This document shows, piece by piece, positions 26,100 through 37,376 of a stretch of 64,000 nt of DNA. A program made the position numbers and the translations under genes. Under the pieces are notes generated by a model. It saw only the letters and a program-made list of their open reading frames with translations, searched no databases and was not told where the DNA came from. This DNA comes from Symsagittifera roscoffensis (lineage: Eukaryota > Xenacoelomorpha > Acoela > Convolutidae), in contig NC_087063.1 of NCBI RefSeq assembly GCF_963678635.1, positions 52,029,220 through 52,093,219 of the forward strand, written 5' to 3'. Positions within the stretch are counted from its first letter, which is position 1. The number at the start of each line of letters is the position of its first letter.

Positions 26100-26400
26100 A
26101 TGAAAATTTACCTGTGTTTTTGGTATCGCTGCACCACCGAGATATCGATTTTTAGCGAAGTTTTGTTGGCTTGCAGATATGTTTTTTGATAGACTCATTT
26201 CTTCAGGCAAGAGTAATATATAAATTCAACTGTAATCTTAACAAATTAATCAAAACAATAAGTATAATATGTTATCTAAACGGTAATCATGTGTAAGAAA
26301 AACAGAGAATAAAAAAAACGTGCTGACGTTACTTAAAACTGCATTGCACAAGTTGTATTTTTCATTAAAAAAACAACGCTGCTCGTATCAGGGCGAAGCC
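26100..26400. other. AT-rich spacer, no gene seen
   Basis: AT-rich sequence without a coding-like frame. The only landmark is GCTCGTATCAGGGCGAAGCC at about 26382-26401, which recurs at about 30005-30024, suggesting both sites carry part of one dispersed repeat. Confidence 0.5.
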
Positions 26401-26404
26401 AAAT

Positions 26405-26800
26405 TAGGTCAGTCTCTGTGATTCCATCGATCCCAAATACTGGTCAGTATTTGGGATTGATGAAATCCCGAAAACTGAAATAATGTGGAATAAATATGGA
26501 AAATATCCATTAATTATAGTCATTAGGTTGAGAGTGGTTAGAAACCCAACGCATAGCAAATCATCAATTTAGTTCAGTATCTGGGATTCCATCGATCCTA
26601 AATACTGGTCAGTATTTGGGATTGATGGAATCCCAAGAACTGGAATAATGTGGAATAAATATGGATTATATCCATTATTTGGAGTCATTAGTTTGAGAGT
26701 AATTAGAAACCCAACGTATAGCAAATTGTCAAATTAGCTCAGTATTTGGGATTTCAGCGATCCCAAATAGTGGTTAGTAATTGGGATTCCCTTATTCCCG
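26405..26800. repeat. ~165-bp tandem repeat with internal palindromes
   Basis: About 2.4 units start near 26409, 26573 and 26739. Each unit contains an inverted repeat in which ATCCCAAATACTG is followed two bases later by CAGTATTTGGGAT. The units share GTGGAATAAATATGG and AGAAACCCAACG. Units differ by scattered substitutions. Nothing suggests coding. Confidence 0.8.
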
Positions 26801-26924
26801 AACACTGATCTATTCTAATAATTTTCTATTCTAGTAAATTTCTATTCTAGTGAAATCAAATCATGTATTCAAAAGATATAATTTTAAAGACTACTACACA
26901 TATAAATGGATGTAAAGGGAATCC

Positions 26925-27245
26925 GCTAACAAAATGCGGATTCCACATACAATTTGCGGATTCCACTTACAATTTGCGGATTCCACTTACAGTTGCGGAT
27001 TCCGCAACAGCTCAATTTAACGATACAACACAAACTGCACAAACTGCACAAACTGTTCTGGATTCCGCAAATAAAGTTGCGGATTCCGCAAGTTCGCCTA
27101 TTTTTTGAGCGATTTTGAGCGGCACAATGATATAGGTATTTATTTGTGGAATCCAAAACAACATAGAAGATCAAAGAAAAATAGCAATGTTGCGGATTCC
27201 GCGACAAATCTGATTTTGGCCTGTTGCGGATTCCGCTTACAATGC
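26925..27245. repeat. Cluster of GCGGATTCC / GGAATCCGC motifs
   Basis: The motif TGCGGATTCC occurs repeatedly at irregular spacing, several times as the perfect palindrome GCGGATTCCGC. An imperfect minisatellite (CACATACAATT / CACTTACAATT between cores) covers 26930-27000. The open frames on both strands here are by-products of the repetition. Confidence 0.75.
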
Positions 27246-27339
27246 AGAGAATGCACAATTTGGTCTCGTATTGTTAAGAAATAAATGTAAAAAAACTAAA
27301 TTATAGTTTTATTTTCTAAAATTTGAAATTTTTTTTAAA

Positions 27340-27510
27340 AATTAATCCTCACACACGCCATATAAAGTACAAAAGGATAGATTTCGCTCCTTGTAAAAAA
27401 TCAATTATGGGAAATAAGCTTCCTTCGACTAATTTGGAACAATGTCTATGACCCCGAGAACAAATATTCCGTTACTTTCGTATCGAAAGTCGGAACAAAA
27501 AAAGGGTACA
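27340..27510 (+). repeat. Internally deleted copy of the ~370-bp dispersed repeat
   Basis: CACACGCCATATAAAGTACAA and ATAGATTTCGCTCC at the left, and ACAAATATTCCGTTACTTTC at the right, match the two fuller copies at 46275-46655 and 46862-47232. The middle of the element, including its CpG-rich dyad, is missing here. The short minus-strand frame at 27429-27671 overlaps the repeat and is unlikely to be a gene. Confidence 0.75.
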
Positions 27511-27689
27511 TTGCGTTTACTTAATCGCTTATCCGTATACGCATCATAACAACGAAATTTGTTCAAATCAGCGAACTTGTTCGGCTCAGCTTGTTTCACT
27601 TCGATGTTGTTGCTAATTTTAACAAAAACTGTATATAAGTATTTTTGTATTTGTTTGATCAAGGTCTGCAATTAATTGAACCAGTTTGC

Positions 27690-28925
27690 GTCAGGTACAG
27701 TTTGCGTCAGGTACAGTCATGTCAAAAGAAGACCTCTCAATAAGTGATTGCACGATGAAAAATAAATTATAATGGAAAAATGTTGTCTAAAATGTTGTCA
27801 TTATAATCCATTATTGTGGCAAATTTAGACCACCTAATCGATTATGTGGTCATTGAAATCGATTGTTTTTCGAAAAATTAAACTCCATTATAATCCGTTG
27901 AAATCCTTTATTTTTGGCACTAAAATCGATTATTTTTGCCAAGATAGTCAGTATAATCGATTATTTTTGCTAGGAAAATCCATTATATTTTATTATGATT
28001 GATTATAATACATTATATTTTGAACTAAATTCGATTATTTTTGCAGAATTTTTGCGAGTTTTGAATGCCATGTCTGCCATGTCTTTTACTAAAAACCATG
28101 TCTAACATCACCCCTCAAGTAGTTTTTAACTCCCCGCAAAAAGTATGCCATGTCTTTTGTTAAATGCCATATCTAACGTCACCCCCTCAAGTAGTTTTTA
28201 ACTCCCCGCAATTAAAGAGAGTGGGATGTCAATCATAAACCCACTCCCCCAAAATCTACCAATAAATAGGGGGGGGGTACGGTGGCGAATGGCACTTGTG
28301 CTGAACTGGCAGGGGGGGGGGTAAAGTAAACCGAGGGGGTAGTTAAAGTAAAGGGGGGGGGGGGGGGTGAAGTAAACAGAGGGGGGGGGGGGGTAAAGTA
28401 AACAGGGGGTGGGGTAAAGTAAACTGTGGTGGGGGGGGGGGGTTAGGGTAAACGGGGGGGGGGGTACGGTAAACAAACGGGGGGTGCTAAACTAAACTGA
28501 GGGGGGTGGAACGTTTGAGTTAACGTAAACAGTGGGAACACCGCTCAAACCACAATATATATTATATTTAAAAAAATACATAAACTTTAACGTGAAATAA
28601 AACATTTTATGAATTGTATTAAGTAGCAACTGCACTAAACAGGAAATGAGATAGATTTGATAAAAGTTGTAAATTTCACAAATAACCTCTCAAAAAAATC
28701 CATCATAATTGATTTTAATCGATTATTTTGGCCTAAAAATTATTAGGATTATAATATACTTTTAATGTATTATAATCGATTAATTTGTACTTTTATTCGG
28801 ATTTTATTGATATTGATTAGAAAAATAGTTTCATTATAACCCATTTTTAACTTAATTGTTTATTGAGACAGACCACGAAAGTTCAATATAATTGATTATT
28901 TTCAATGGAACTCCGGTGCGGTTAG
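27690..28925 (-). repeat. ATAATCGATTAT-type dispersed repeat, copy B
   Basis: Read on the minus strand, the element starts CCGCACCGGAGTTCCATTG (from 28923), passes through a cluster of ATAATCGATTAT-like palindromes, the conserved TTTTTGAGAGGTTATTTG segment and CTGTTTAGTGCAGTTGCTAC, then a G/C-run minisatellite (28265-28510). It ends in a second palindrome cluster at 27760-28030. Copy D at 45470-46190 shows the same order. I see no transposase or terminal inverted repeat, so the class is unknown. Confidence 0.65.
28265..28510 (+). repeat. Poly-G / GTAAAGTAAAC minisatellite
   Basis: Repeats of a G-run of 5 to about 14 bases followed by GTAAAGTAAAC or close variants, with unit length about 20-30 bp. 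Runs this long are prone to slippage and to sequencing error, so lengths are approximate. All G-runs are on the + strand, giving extreme G/C strand asymmetry and high G-quadruplex potential. A related tract with core GGTAAACTGGGGG lies at 45490-45770. Confidence 0.85.
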
Positions 28926-28929
28926 CTAT

Positions 28930-29900
28930 GAAAGAATATTGAAAATCAAAATACTCCAACTAATAGCAATGTCTTCGGCGAAGTCATCTGTTTTGAAAAA
29001 GACTTCATCAATTTCGGTTGGAACTGAGTTCATTAGAACTGACAATAAAACTTCTTCCGTAACATTAAAAAAAGTAACATTAAAAAATTCAAGCTGTTGT
29101 TCCAGCGTCGAGAAAAACTGGTCTCAACTTTTGAGAATAGCATATTTTCGAGCGAGTAAAAATTGGTCATTTGGACTAAGAAATCCTAACTTAGCGCTTC
29201 TTTTGCAAAAGCAGTTTTCTAAAAAATGAAGACATTTTGTGCAAAACTAAAACAGAACTTTTTTAAAATTTTTGTTTGTTAAGTTTTTCAAAGACAACTG
29301 TTGTCGATTATGCTTAATTTTTTACAGTATACGCGTTTGTGAAGTTTTTCTTTACACCACAGACCAAAAATCAACGCTAATTCTCAGAAAAAAATGAAAA
29401 AAGCTGTTATTTGTAATTTTTATGAATGTTGTCGAGACATATTCTGCAATATTTGCTCAGCAACTGGCGATTTGCGTTTAAATTACACAAAATTTTCAAA
29501 ATGGAAACAATTCCAGCTTCAAAAAAAGTTTTTCTTGACAACGAGAGAAAAGTGTTTCAATTTTTAAAAAGGATTTGTATTACAAAACAATGACTGAAAC
29601 TGTATTTGTTGAGAAATGTTTTACGTCAAAACTCAAATTAACAATTCTGTGAATGAATTTCTTAAGAGTGCGTGTAGTTTGACTCTTCATTTTGGATGCA
29701 TCTTGCCAATGTTGCAATTAAATGTTTCTGGTTCTTGTTTATCTTTTTACTGCGTCCGAACAGTTCCATTGAGAAACACTTTGAACTTCGGAGCCTTCCT
29801 GATTTGTTCGGGTTTCTTCGTCTTGGTATGCCATACATGAACACCTTCTTCTCCTAAAATGGAAAGGGTTGTTATCTTACCGAAATGTTAGAAATGTTCC
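28930..29900 (-). pseudogene. Decayed minus-strand coding fragment, family not recognised
   Basis: On the minus strand one frame from about 29229 to 28930 reads as protein-like sequence with a single in-frame TGA; it contains LEQQLEFFNVT and TEIDEVFFKTDDFAEDI. A second stretch from about 29880 to 29640 reads GEEGVHVWHTKTKKPEQIRK and continues past an in-frame TAA and TGA. The composition (D/E/F/L/V, few rare residues) is more coding-like than the overlapping + strand frames at 28939-29229 and 29616-29840. I could not identify the family. It may be the remains of a transposon gene. Confidence 0.35.
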
Positions 29901-30069
29901 GGATTAACTTAAGTTTAATATTATTGAAGATTTTCGGTTCAAGCAGGGAATTAGAAAAAGAAATGAAACAAGCTTTCGAAAAGGTTTTTAAAACAAAACA
30001 AGACTGCTCGTATCAGGGCGAAGCCCTGAAAACTCCGACTGCGTTTTACCGTTTATGGAGCAGTAATAA

Positions 30070-30375
30070 CATCCCGCACCGGAGTTCCATGGATAATAAT
30101 CGATTATAATGGAAAAATGTTGTCTAAAATGTTGTCATTGTAATCCATTATAATCCCTTATAATCCATTATTGTGGCAAATTTAGACAACGTAATCGATT
30201 ATGTGGTCAATAAAATCGATTTTTTTGAAAAATAAAAATCCATTATAATCCATTATAATTGATTATAATCCATTATTTTTGCCAAAATAATCCATTATAA
30301 TCGATTATTTTGAAATAAAAATCCATTTAAAGCATTATAATCCATTTCAATTTTAGAACTAAATTCGATTATGAC
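30070..30375 (+). repeat. ATAATCGATTAT-type dispersed repeat, copy C
   Basis: It starts CCCGCACCGGAGTTCCATGG and runs into about 300 bp dominated by ATAATCGATTATAATCC variants, AT-rich apart from the ATCGAT cores. It matches the terminal part of copies B and D. The rest of the element is not recognisable to the right. Confidence 0.75.
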
Positions 30376-30499
30376 ATCCCCTTGCCCCCTCAATATTGAA
30401 AAAATAAAATTTAGACAAAAAAAAACAAAAATTTTGAAAATTTCATTTTTTGCACCACATTACGTCGCCAATCCGTGTTATTTCAATAGTCAGATTTGA

Positions 30500-30845
30500 C
30501 TATTAGTGTACATGGATTCCGAATTCAAATGATATAACATGCACATGCCATGGATTCCGCGTTCAAATACTCGCATGGCGGTACGAACAGGCATATACGC
30601 AAAATCCCGGAATCCGGGACAATCAATTAAACCACCGAAAATTGGCAAAATCTCGGAATCCATGGTATAGCGAACAATTACTTGAATTCGGAATCCAGGA
30701 CATGGTCCCGGAATCCGAGCCATTTTTACTCAACCACTAAACAAATAGTTGCTAAACAAATAGTTGATAAATTCATTACACTATAACCATGGAATCCAAG
30801 ACGTTGGAATCCAGTGAGAAAAATGGCATGGAATCCAAGACTTTT
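30500..30845. repeat. Cluster of GGAATCC / GGATTCC motifs
   Basis: At least ten occurrences of GGAATCC or GGATTCC fall in 345 bp, mostly in the contexts CCCGGAATCC, CATGGATTCC and CATGGAATCC. Spacing is irregular, so this is not a simple tandem repeat. The minus-strand open frame here (30490-30723) is an incidental product. Similar clusters lie at 26925-27245 and 45015-45300. Confidence 0.7.
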
Positions 30846-30919
30846 ATATTTTTGAATTTATCTGGCAGAAGTTTACAGTTTTTAAGCAATTTTATTCCAT
30901 CTTTTTTGTTTAGTTTGTC

Positions 30920-31250
30920 CTACAAGTTATTATAACTGCAACTATTAACTTACGTGCTAAAATACTGTATTCCGATGAAAAAAGTTGTGGGTACAATCGT
31001 TTGATCAAACTTAGTTATAACTAGTTGTAGTTGCAACTACTAACTAATTAGTTAATTTCGAGCGTGCCGAAATACTGTACTGAGGTTAAGACACTGCCAG
31101 TGTCTGAACTTGTTTGATCAAACTTAGTTATAAGTAGGCTACTTGTAGTTGCAACTACTAACTAATTAGTTACTAAGTAATTAGTAATTTCGAGCGTGCC
31201 GGAATACTGTACATGTACTTCGATGAAAAAAGTTGTGGGTGCAAATGTTT
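30920..31250. repeat. Three ~120-bp degenerate repeat units with palindromes
   Basis: Three imperfect copies share GTTTGATCAAACTTAGTTATAA, the palindromes GTAGTTGCAACTAC and ACTAACTAATTAGT, and a tail GAGCGTGCCGGAATACTGTAC. The tail resembles the CGTGCCAAAATCCTGTAC end of the large palindrome near 38640 and the copy near 44675, so these may be pieces of one family. Confidence 0.65.
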
Positions 31251-31381
31251 GAACTACTACTAGTAGTAACTACACGTATGTAACATACAGTATGTTGAAC
31301 ATAAAATATATGGAACTTCCATTGAATGGGTGTAACACAACTTGAAAAGTTTCTAAGGTAAAAAAGCTGAGCTTGTGAACT

Positions 31382-34153
31382 TCACATGTTGAACATGTAT
31401 CGAGCAACTTTATCGCCATAATCGTATCGTAGCTGTTCGAAAGGCTCAATGTTTCTTCGGGCTTTGAATACAGCTAATCGTTTTGGCGGATCGAAGGCAT
31501 TAAGAACAACTTCTATGATCTTCATATTCGCATCCAAATTCTTCTTGGAGTTTAGCGTGCTGTGATTAGCCAGTCGACCAAGACAGCGGTTGGTTGGATG
31601 TTCAACACACACTTCTGAAGAAGCATCAATGAAACGCTTCACAGGCGCGCCAATTTCCAGCACAAATTCAGTCGGAACAGAACGGTTCCTTATCAAATCT
31701 TGATATGTTTTATCTGTCACAGCAACCCCATGGTAGTCCATGATAATATCATCCTTCTGGAAGGCCTGTGTGCTGACAACGCCTGAATCAGAAAATGTTC
31801 AAAATTTAAAGTTTACTCTATATTATTTAACACTGTTACATGGCATTTTTGAATGGAATTCAAAAAACTGTATTGGTTGAAAACTTTATGACTTTTTAAA
31901 ACTTTAAACTATAACGTTTGAATCAAAAAAGAAATTTTTTTGAAAAAGAAACGTTTGAAAGTTTTGGAAACTTGTCGTCAACGTTTTCAAGAAACGCAAG
32001 ATTACCTCTTCCGAAGGTAGGGAAAACAACATCACAAATGCCAACCCATTCTTGCGTATCACATCTGTGGGCCAGAAGCGTTTTTGCTTCCAATGAAAGA
32101 AAGTTTCCAGTGCCTTTATAACTAATGCCGCTGGCATCAGAAAGCGGCTTTTGTTGTCGCTTGCTTTTCTCTTTCTGCAGCATGGCGATTTGGGACATGA
32201 CTTTCTTTAGGTCGTGATGAGTTTCCCATTTGTTTCGCTGGAAAAAACCCGACACGCGCGTCTCCGATACAACAAAGTTTGGATACTGTTTCACAAAAGC
32301 TTGTGCTCTAATTGTCTGTCTAATGTATCTTTGTTGATCTTGTCTACATCGCACAGCTTTTTCAACATATTTGTAGGTGTGATTGACAATCTGGAAAAAC
32401 GTGAGCGTATTGTTTGATACATCCAATTGATAAATTGTGATACTGTATAAAAAAACTGTGAAGGACAAATCAACTGAAACAGTCGAAACTTTCCGAAAGT
32501 TTGCGGGTCGAAACGTTTTTTAAATTAAAAAAATTCTTGGAAAATCAAAGTAGTACCTTGTGAATTTCCTTCGTTTTGTGTTTCACCAGTTGAAATGCAG
32601 GATCCTTTGACAAAGGCATGAATTTTGCCACTTGACGATCGAGCAATGTCTTGGGTCGCTTAGCAGGCTCCATTTGAGCAGAAATCTAAACAGATCCTTC
32701 TAGAACGAATTCCCCGTTGTGTTCAAATCATATTAGGAAGTTCAACTTCCACAGACTTATAAGTTAAAAGTTGAAACGTACCATGTCAGAAATTGTGGCG
32801 GCAAATCTATTCACACGAAACTTGGTGTTTCCACTGGAGTTCACAAAAAAAAGTTCTGTTTTGACTTGGATTGGTTGCTCAGGGAAAGATCGGTTGAAAG
32901 AAATCTTTTCTTCCGGGACACTCTGAGTTAAGAAATGTGGTCGAACTTCAGTGTGATAAAGTTTCAAACCCTGTACGAGCCATCGCGGCAAAATGTGATT
33001 CGAACGTTCAGTAGACACTAAACAAACAGTTTCACAATTTTGAAAAAAAGTTATACGGAAGAAATTCAAGATGACTCACTTTCACTTGGTTCAATTGAAA
33101 CCGTTATACAAGTATCGTCCTCATCTGACAATGCCACAAACGCTTGTGCAACTGCATGAACAGACGTGCAGCTTATGGTTTTTTCTAGCATTGATGGCAC
33201 GACATAACAGTATAAGAAGGCTGTCACAAGTTGAAATAACGAAACACGTTGTTTATGGGTTAAAAAACCCGATTCTTGGAAAACATCCAAGTGCTCTTTA
33301 ACAAATGTTTCGATTTCTTGCCTCTCGCAATGTTCATTTTGGTCGTCTTTGGACGAAGCAGCTTCAAGTTGTTCTTGAACGCGTGCAAGTTTTGCAGCTA
33401 TCTAAACTCAAAACAAAAACTGTTAGTTGAACTACAAAAGTGAACAAAAACATTAGCTGAAAGTTTCCAACTCTTCACGATTTGAGCAGCAAAAATGCTT
33501 TTTGTTTCAAAAGAAAAGGAATCTTACCTCGGTTTGCGAGTCATTGTTCGTTGGAATAACTCGTTTTGCCATATTCTCAGATGAAGACTCAGTCGGAGGC
33601 TCTGTACTTGAACTGCCAGCCTGAGTGGCAGTCGCCGACTGCGGCGTGAACAGAGGTATTTCCCATGACAAAGTTGATGAATGCTGGTTTGAAGGAGTTG
33701 ATTCTGAAGGTTGAGAAAAAAAACGACTGAGTTCTGTTCCATTGGCAGTGTAATCATCATGATGATCAGTGGGCTGGCTGGCAATTTGATTTCTATGAAA
33801 AAAAGCGGGATCAAAGTGTGGGTACACCACTGGAATTGGGCTAATGAAGTTTGAATACCCTTCACTTCGAGAAGACACTTGCTGCGGAGTCTCCAATGTG
33901 TGGTAAGTATTGTCATTATGATTAACATCTGTAATAATTGTACAAGGTTCAGCATAGGGCATAGGGCCGAATCGGATGGGGGTTCCTAAAGGAACTTCCA
34001 CAGATGGGAGCTGTGCAAAATTTGGTCGAAACTCCGAGATGTACTACATCTGTTAGTAACAGACTGTTGACTAGATGGAGGTTCATTATGATCTCTATGG
34101 AAAGCAGGAGTTTCAAGTTGCGCAGTATTCACAGCAGGAAGTTCGGAGTCCAT
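31382..34153 (-). CDS. SET-domain protein, KMT5A (SET8)-like
   Basis: A multi-exon gene. Exons consistent in splice consensus and phase are about 33528-34013, 33080-33401, 32782-33017, 32557-32685, 32006-32390 and 31382-31782, coding for about 650 residues. The N-terminal part is rich in S, T, P and Q. The last two exons carry a SET domain: GRG formed across the final splice junction, MDYHG, RFIDAS, the NHS motif in LGRLANHS, and the hallmark YDYGD, ending 9 residues later at TGA (31382-31384). Spacing and motifs are closest to KMT5A, which monomethylates H4K20 with S-adenosylmethionine in the nucleus. There is no pre-SET or post-SET cysteine cluster. An ATG at 34153 opens a frame out of register with the first long exon near 34015, so the start is unresolved. 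The substrate is inferred. Confidence 0.75.
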
Positions 34154-34270
34154 AGTTCAGGTTAACGAAACTTGGAATGAAATGAGAAGTGACTAGAAAG
34201 GATTGCAGAATCGAATGAATCACCCTCGGAGGGTGTTACTAACAACTTACTAATAATAGTATTTTTCAAT

Positions 34271-34462
34271 AATTGAAGTTCAATTGGTGTTCAATTGGTA
34301 CTCAAATTGGTTGTGATAACATGCCATATTATACTATATTATATTATGCAGTGTATAATTGACTCTTAATTGCTAAATTACTGCAATAATATAATATAGT
34401 ATAATATGGCATATTATCACAACCAATTTGAGTACCAATTGAATACCAATTGAACTTCAATT
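34271..34462. repeat. Near-perfect 190-bp hairpin between divergent genes (MITE-like)
   Basis: Arms at 34271-34351 and 34381-34462 are reverse complements with about three mismatches over 80 bp. They are separated by a 29-bp AT-rich loop. The arm sequence includes TTCAATTGGTACTCAAATTGG and GCCATATTATACTATATTAT. It sits in the roughly 450-bp interval between the start region of the SET gene (-) and the ATG of the next gene (+), so it may lie in a shared promoter. There is no coding capacity. A foldback/MITE insertion is the simplest reading. I did not identify a target-site duplication. Confidence 0.85.
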
Positions 34463-34604
34463 ATCGTTTCAATAGTCGTTTTATGCGGTTAAACATAAAG
34501 GTTTAAATTGGTTGTTAAAAAAAATACTCATCATGACAATTACTCATCATGAGTACAATGATTGTACTAAATATTATTCATTTAGATAAAATCACTCCTA
34601 CAAG

Positions 34605-36851
34605 ATGCTTCCATCATTGTTCAAGGAAAAAGAAGAAGTGCAAGTTCTTGATGAAGTGACGTACATTTGGGAAGCCGCTAGAATACCGGGTTTCATTAGT
34701 AACTGGGGTGTGAGTGTCAAATGGACTGAATGGAAGGGTCCGGCCGTACAGATAACAATTCCAGAAGACCTTCGCGACAATCGGAGGATGAAACATTGGA
34801 AAATAAGAAAGACAATCAAAGTTGTTGAAGAGCCAGATAGGGCTAAAAGAAGAAACAAAAAAGATCCACTTCTGTTCAACCCAAGACGCTTAACTCGCAA
34901 TACAGATGTTTTTTTCTGTGCTGCTTGTGAAACAGATTGCGTTGAAAAATGCATTCTGATGACAGGGGTTGTACTGTACAACGATCTTTTCAAACGGGAA
35001 TGTACATTGAGAATTTTGGACTCGGAGCACGATGAAAACCCCCGAGAAGAACCAGAGGCTAACATATTGGTTGTAAAATACAATCAACTTCGAAATCAAG
35101 GGCTCTTTGAAGATACGCTTACATCTGAGGTACTTACTCGCTTTGAAAAACATCTTTCAAAACATCACTCGGAAAGAAGTTCAACTTCAAAAGAAGTTTT
35201 TTTGAATAGCTGAAATTGAAAAACATATTTTAACTTCATTCATAATCTGTTTGAAATCGTGAATTGTTTCAGACATATTTTTGTGACACGGCTACTTTAG
35301 TTTTGGAGCCATGTGAGGTTCAGAATCATCAACGTAATCCTACAAAAAGAGCTAAAAAAGACGAAAAAGAAATTGACATGCTGACACTTCTCGAAGCCAC
35401 AGAAGACATAGTGCCTTTGACCTTTGTCCCTTGTTCCAACGGTGTCCTCAAGGTTTGTTAACAAAATAATTACAAGCATTGGAAGTGTGTGCCGCGATTT
35501 TTTCAGATGTCATAAAGTTAGGAATATATGTCTCAGCGCCCGATCAAAATATTTTGTATAAAAATTCAATTCTTTGTTTCTCAGGTTGGATGAACAGCTT
35601 TCTATGGAGGGGAAAATTGCAGAGTAGACAGCTTGGAGTTTGAGGGAGGGACAAAAAAGGCCTTTGCACAGTTGACATGCATAAATAACGAGGACATTTC
35701 TATAAGGATGCCTGCACTCTTGGTTCAGCTAGCTTGTGAAGACTACCTCAAGGTAAAGTTTTTTTAATGAAACATTCCGAATTTTTATTGTCCCCGATTC
35801 CATGAAAATTAACAATGCTTACGACTGAGAAATAAAACTAGGAATTCATGTTCAAACCTTTAGCCATAAGGCCCGGAATCCAGTGTCAAATGATAAAACA
35901 TTGCCAATTTTTATCACAGGCTAAGGCCTACAATTTTCATTTGAAACATTCCGAATTTGTCACTTCCCGGATTCCATGGAATTTTGCAATGCTTACGACT
36001 GAGAAACGAACTAGGAATTCATGTTCAAACCTTTAGCCATAAGGCCCGGAATCCAGTGTCAAATGACAAAACATTGCCAATTTTTATCACAGGCTAAGGC
36101 CTACAATTTTCATTTGAAACATTCCGAATTTGTCACGTCCCGGATTCCATGGAATTTAACAATGCTTGCGGCTGAGAAACGAACTAGGAATTTATGTTCA
36201 AACCCTTAGCCATAAGGCCCGGAATCCAGTGTCAAATGACAAAACATTGCCAATTTTTATCACAGGCTAATGCCTACAATTTTTTTTATCGTTTTCAAAA
36301 ACTGAAATACTTTTGTTCAAAAGTACAGGATTTTGGCACGTGAAAACACAGGCTAATGCCTACAATTTTTATCGTTTTCAATTACTCAAATACTTTTATT
36401 CAAAAGTACAGGATTTTGGCACGTGACTAATTTTGTAACATTTCACCATGAAACGTGTGACTTCAATGCAATTGAACATCCAATCAATTTATCGTTTGCG
36501 GTGTTTTCCGCCTTGAAACGTGCTGTTGGACTGGCTAGGGACAAAAACTCCATCACTTTCAATCTTGGACCCGTGACCAAACTAACAAGACAAATAATGG
36601 GTTTTTCGACAGAATCCCAAAAGGAAGTGGTCAAGTTTAGTGCAGCAATATCCGAAGTATTGCCCGCACAAAAAGACAATGGTCATGATACACTTATAAA
36701 GTATTTAAGGATTACAGAACACCGTGAATTCACAAGTTTCAACTTACGATGCAACGTTCAAACGTGCACAGGCCACTACGCAAGTGAAGAAGACTACCGG
36801 ACTCTTTTTTCACACAACTTAGAACAGTCAAAACCCCATTATTTTTATTAG
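34605..36851 (+). CDS. Unrecognised multi-exon gene, divergent from the SET gene
   Basis: Exon 1 is 34605-35129 (ATG start, 175 codons), exon 2 is 35273-35452, and exon 3 is 35585-35752; all junctions are GT-AG and phase 0. Exon 3 has an in-frame TGA at its third codon (35591-35593), followed by an otherwise clean frame beginning FYGGENC, so the gene is broken or the acceptor lies elsewhere. A further coding-like segment at about 36423-36851 ends in TAG and probably belongs to the same gene, with 173-bp repeats filling the intron. Exon 1 contains a cysteine group (CAACETDCVEKC) that could bind metal. I do not recognise the family. Splice joins to the last segment are not established. Confidence 0.5.
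35841..36350. repeat. 173-bp tandem repeat (three copies), related to the large palindrome
   Basis: Units start at 35841, 36014 and 36187, each opening with GGAATTCATGTTCAAACC (GGAATTTATG in the third) and containing GGCCCGGAATCCAG and ACATTGCCAATTTTTATCAC. The third unit continues into TTCAAAAGTACAGGATTTTGG, and a last fragment of that end repeats at about 36340-36425. The same sequence forms the inner arms of the 836-bp palindrome at 38463-39298. The small open frames in each unit are repeat by-products. Confidence 0.85.
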
Positions 36852-37180
36852 TTCAACAAGTTCAAATTTCAGTGTTTTCGCGTGAATGTGATCAATTAAA
36901 GTTTCAAAAACTTCAAACCTTGACAATGTAATTTTTTTCAAATCCGAAAATTGGCAATCAATTTTTTCTCTCTATTAAATGAAAAGAAAACAAATTGTTT
37001 GCAAACACTTCAATTGGAAATGTTTCTCATGAGGCTCATAGTAAGAGCTTTAAGCTATGTTTTTTTGACAGTGTCAGTACAAGCAGTACTGAAAAAAAAT
37101 TTACAGTATAATCATAATCATCATCATAACGTCATTCAATGACGTAAGTTATAAATTATCATCATAAAGTCACTTTGACG
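36852..37180. other. AT-rich intergenic stretch, no gene seen
   Basis: It follows the TAG of the + strand gene. It contains ATCATAATCATCATCATAA microsatellite-like sequence near 37110-37170 and no coding-like frame. Confidence 0.4.
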
Positions 37181-37376
37181 GTCACTCACAGTGATAACTG
37201 CGCGCCGCGAAGGAGTTGAAAGGCGTATTTACACAGAATTTGGAAGAAAGTGGACTGCACATCGAATGTTATTGTTTCATGTTTGAATAATCGAGAGAAA
37301 AATAACACGTTAAATGCGGTCGCTAGGGAGCAGAAGATTTTTTTGAGCAATCTACAGTGGTTGGCATAAACGGCTG

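Noticed and set aside
28265-28510. Telomere or interstitial telomeric repeat
   Set aside because: GGGTTAGGG occurs only once; the repeated core is G-run plus GTAAAGTAAAC, not TTAGGG or a known telomere unit.
33071-34796. ORFs antisense or out of frame to the SET gene and its neighbour (33071, 33524, 34598-35153)
   Set aside because: They overlap exons with consistent splice phase on the opposite strand or frame and show no own splice structure.
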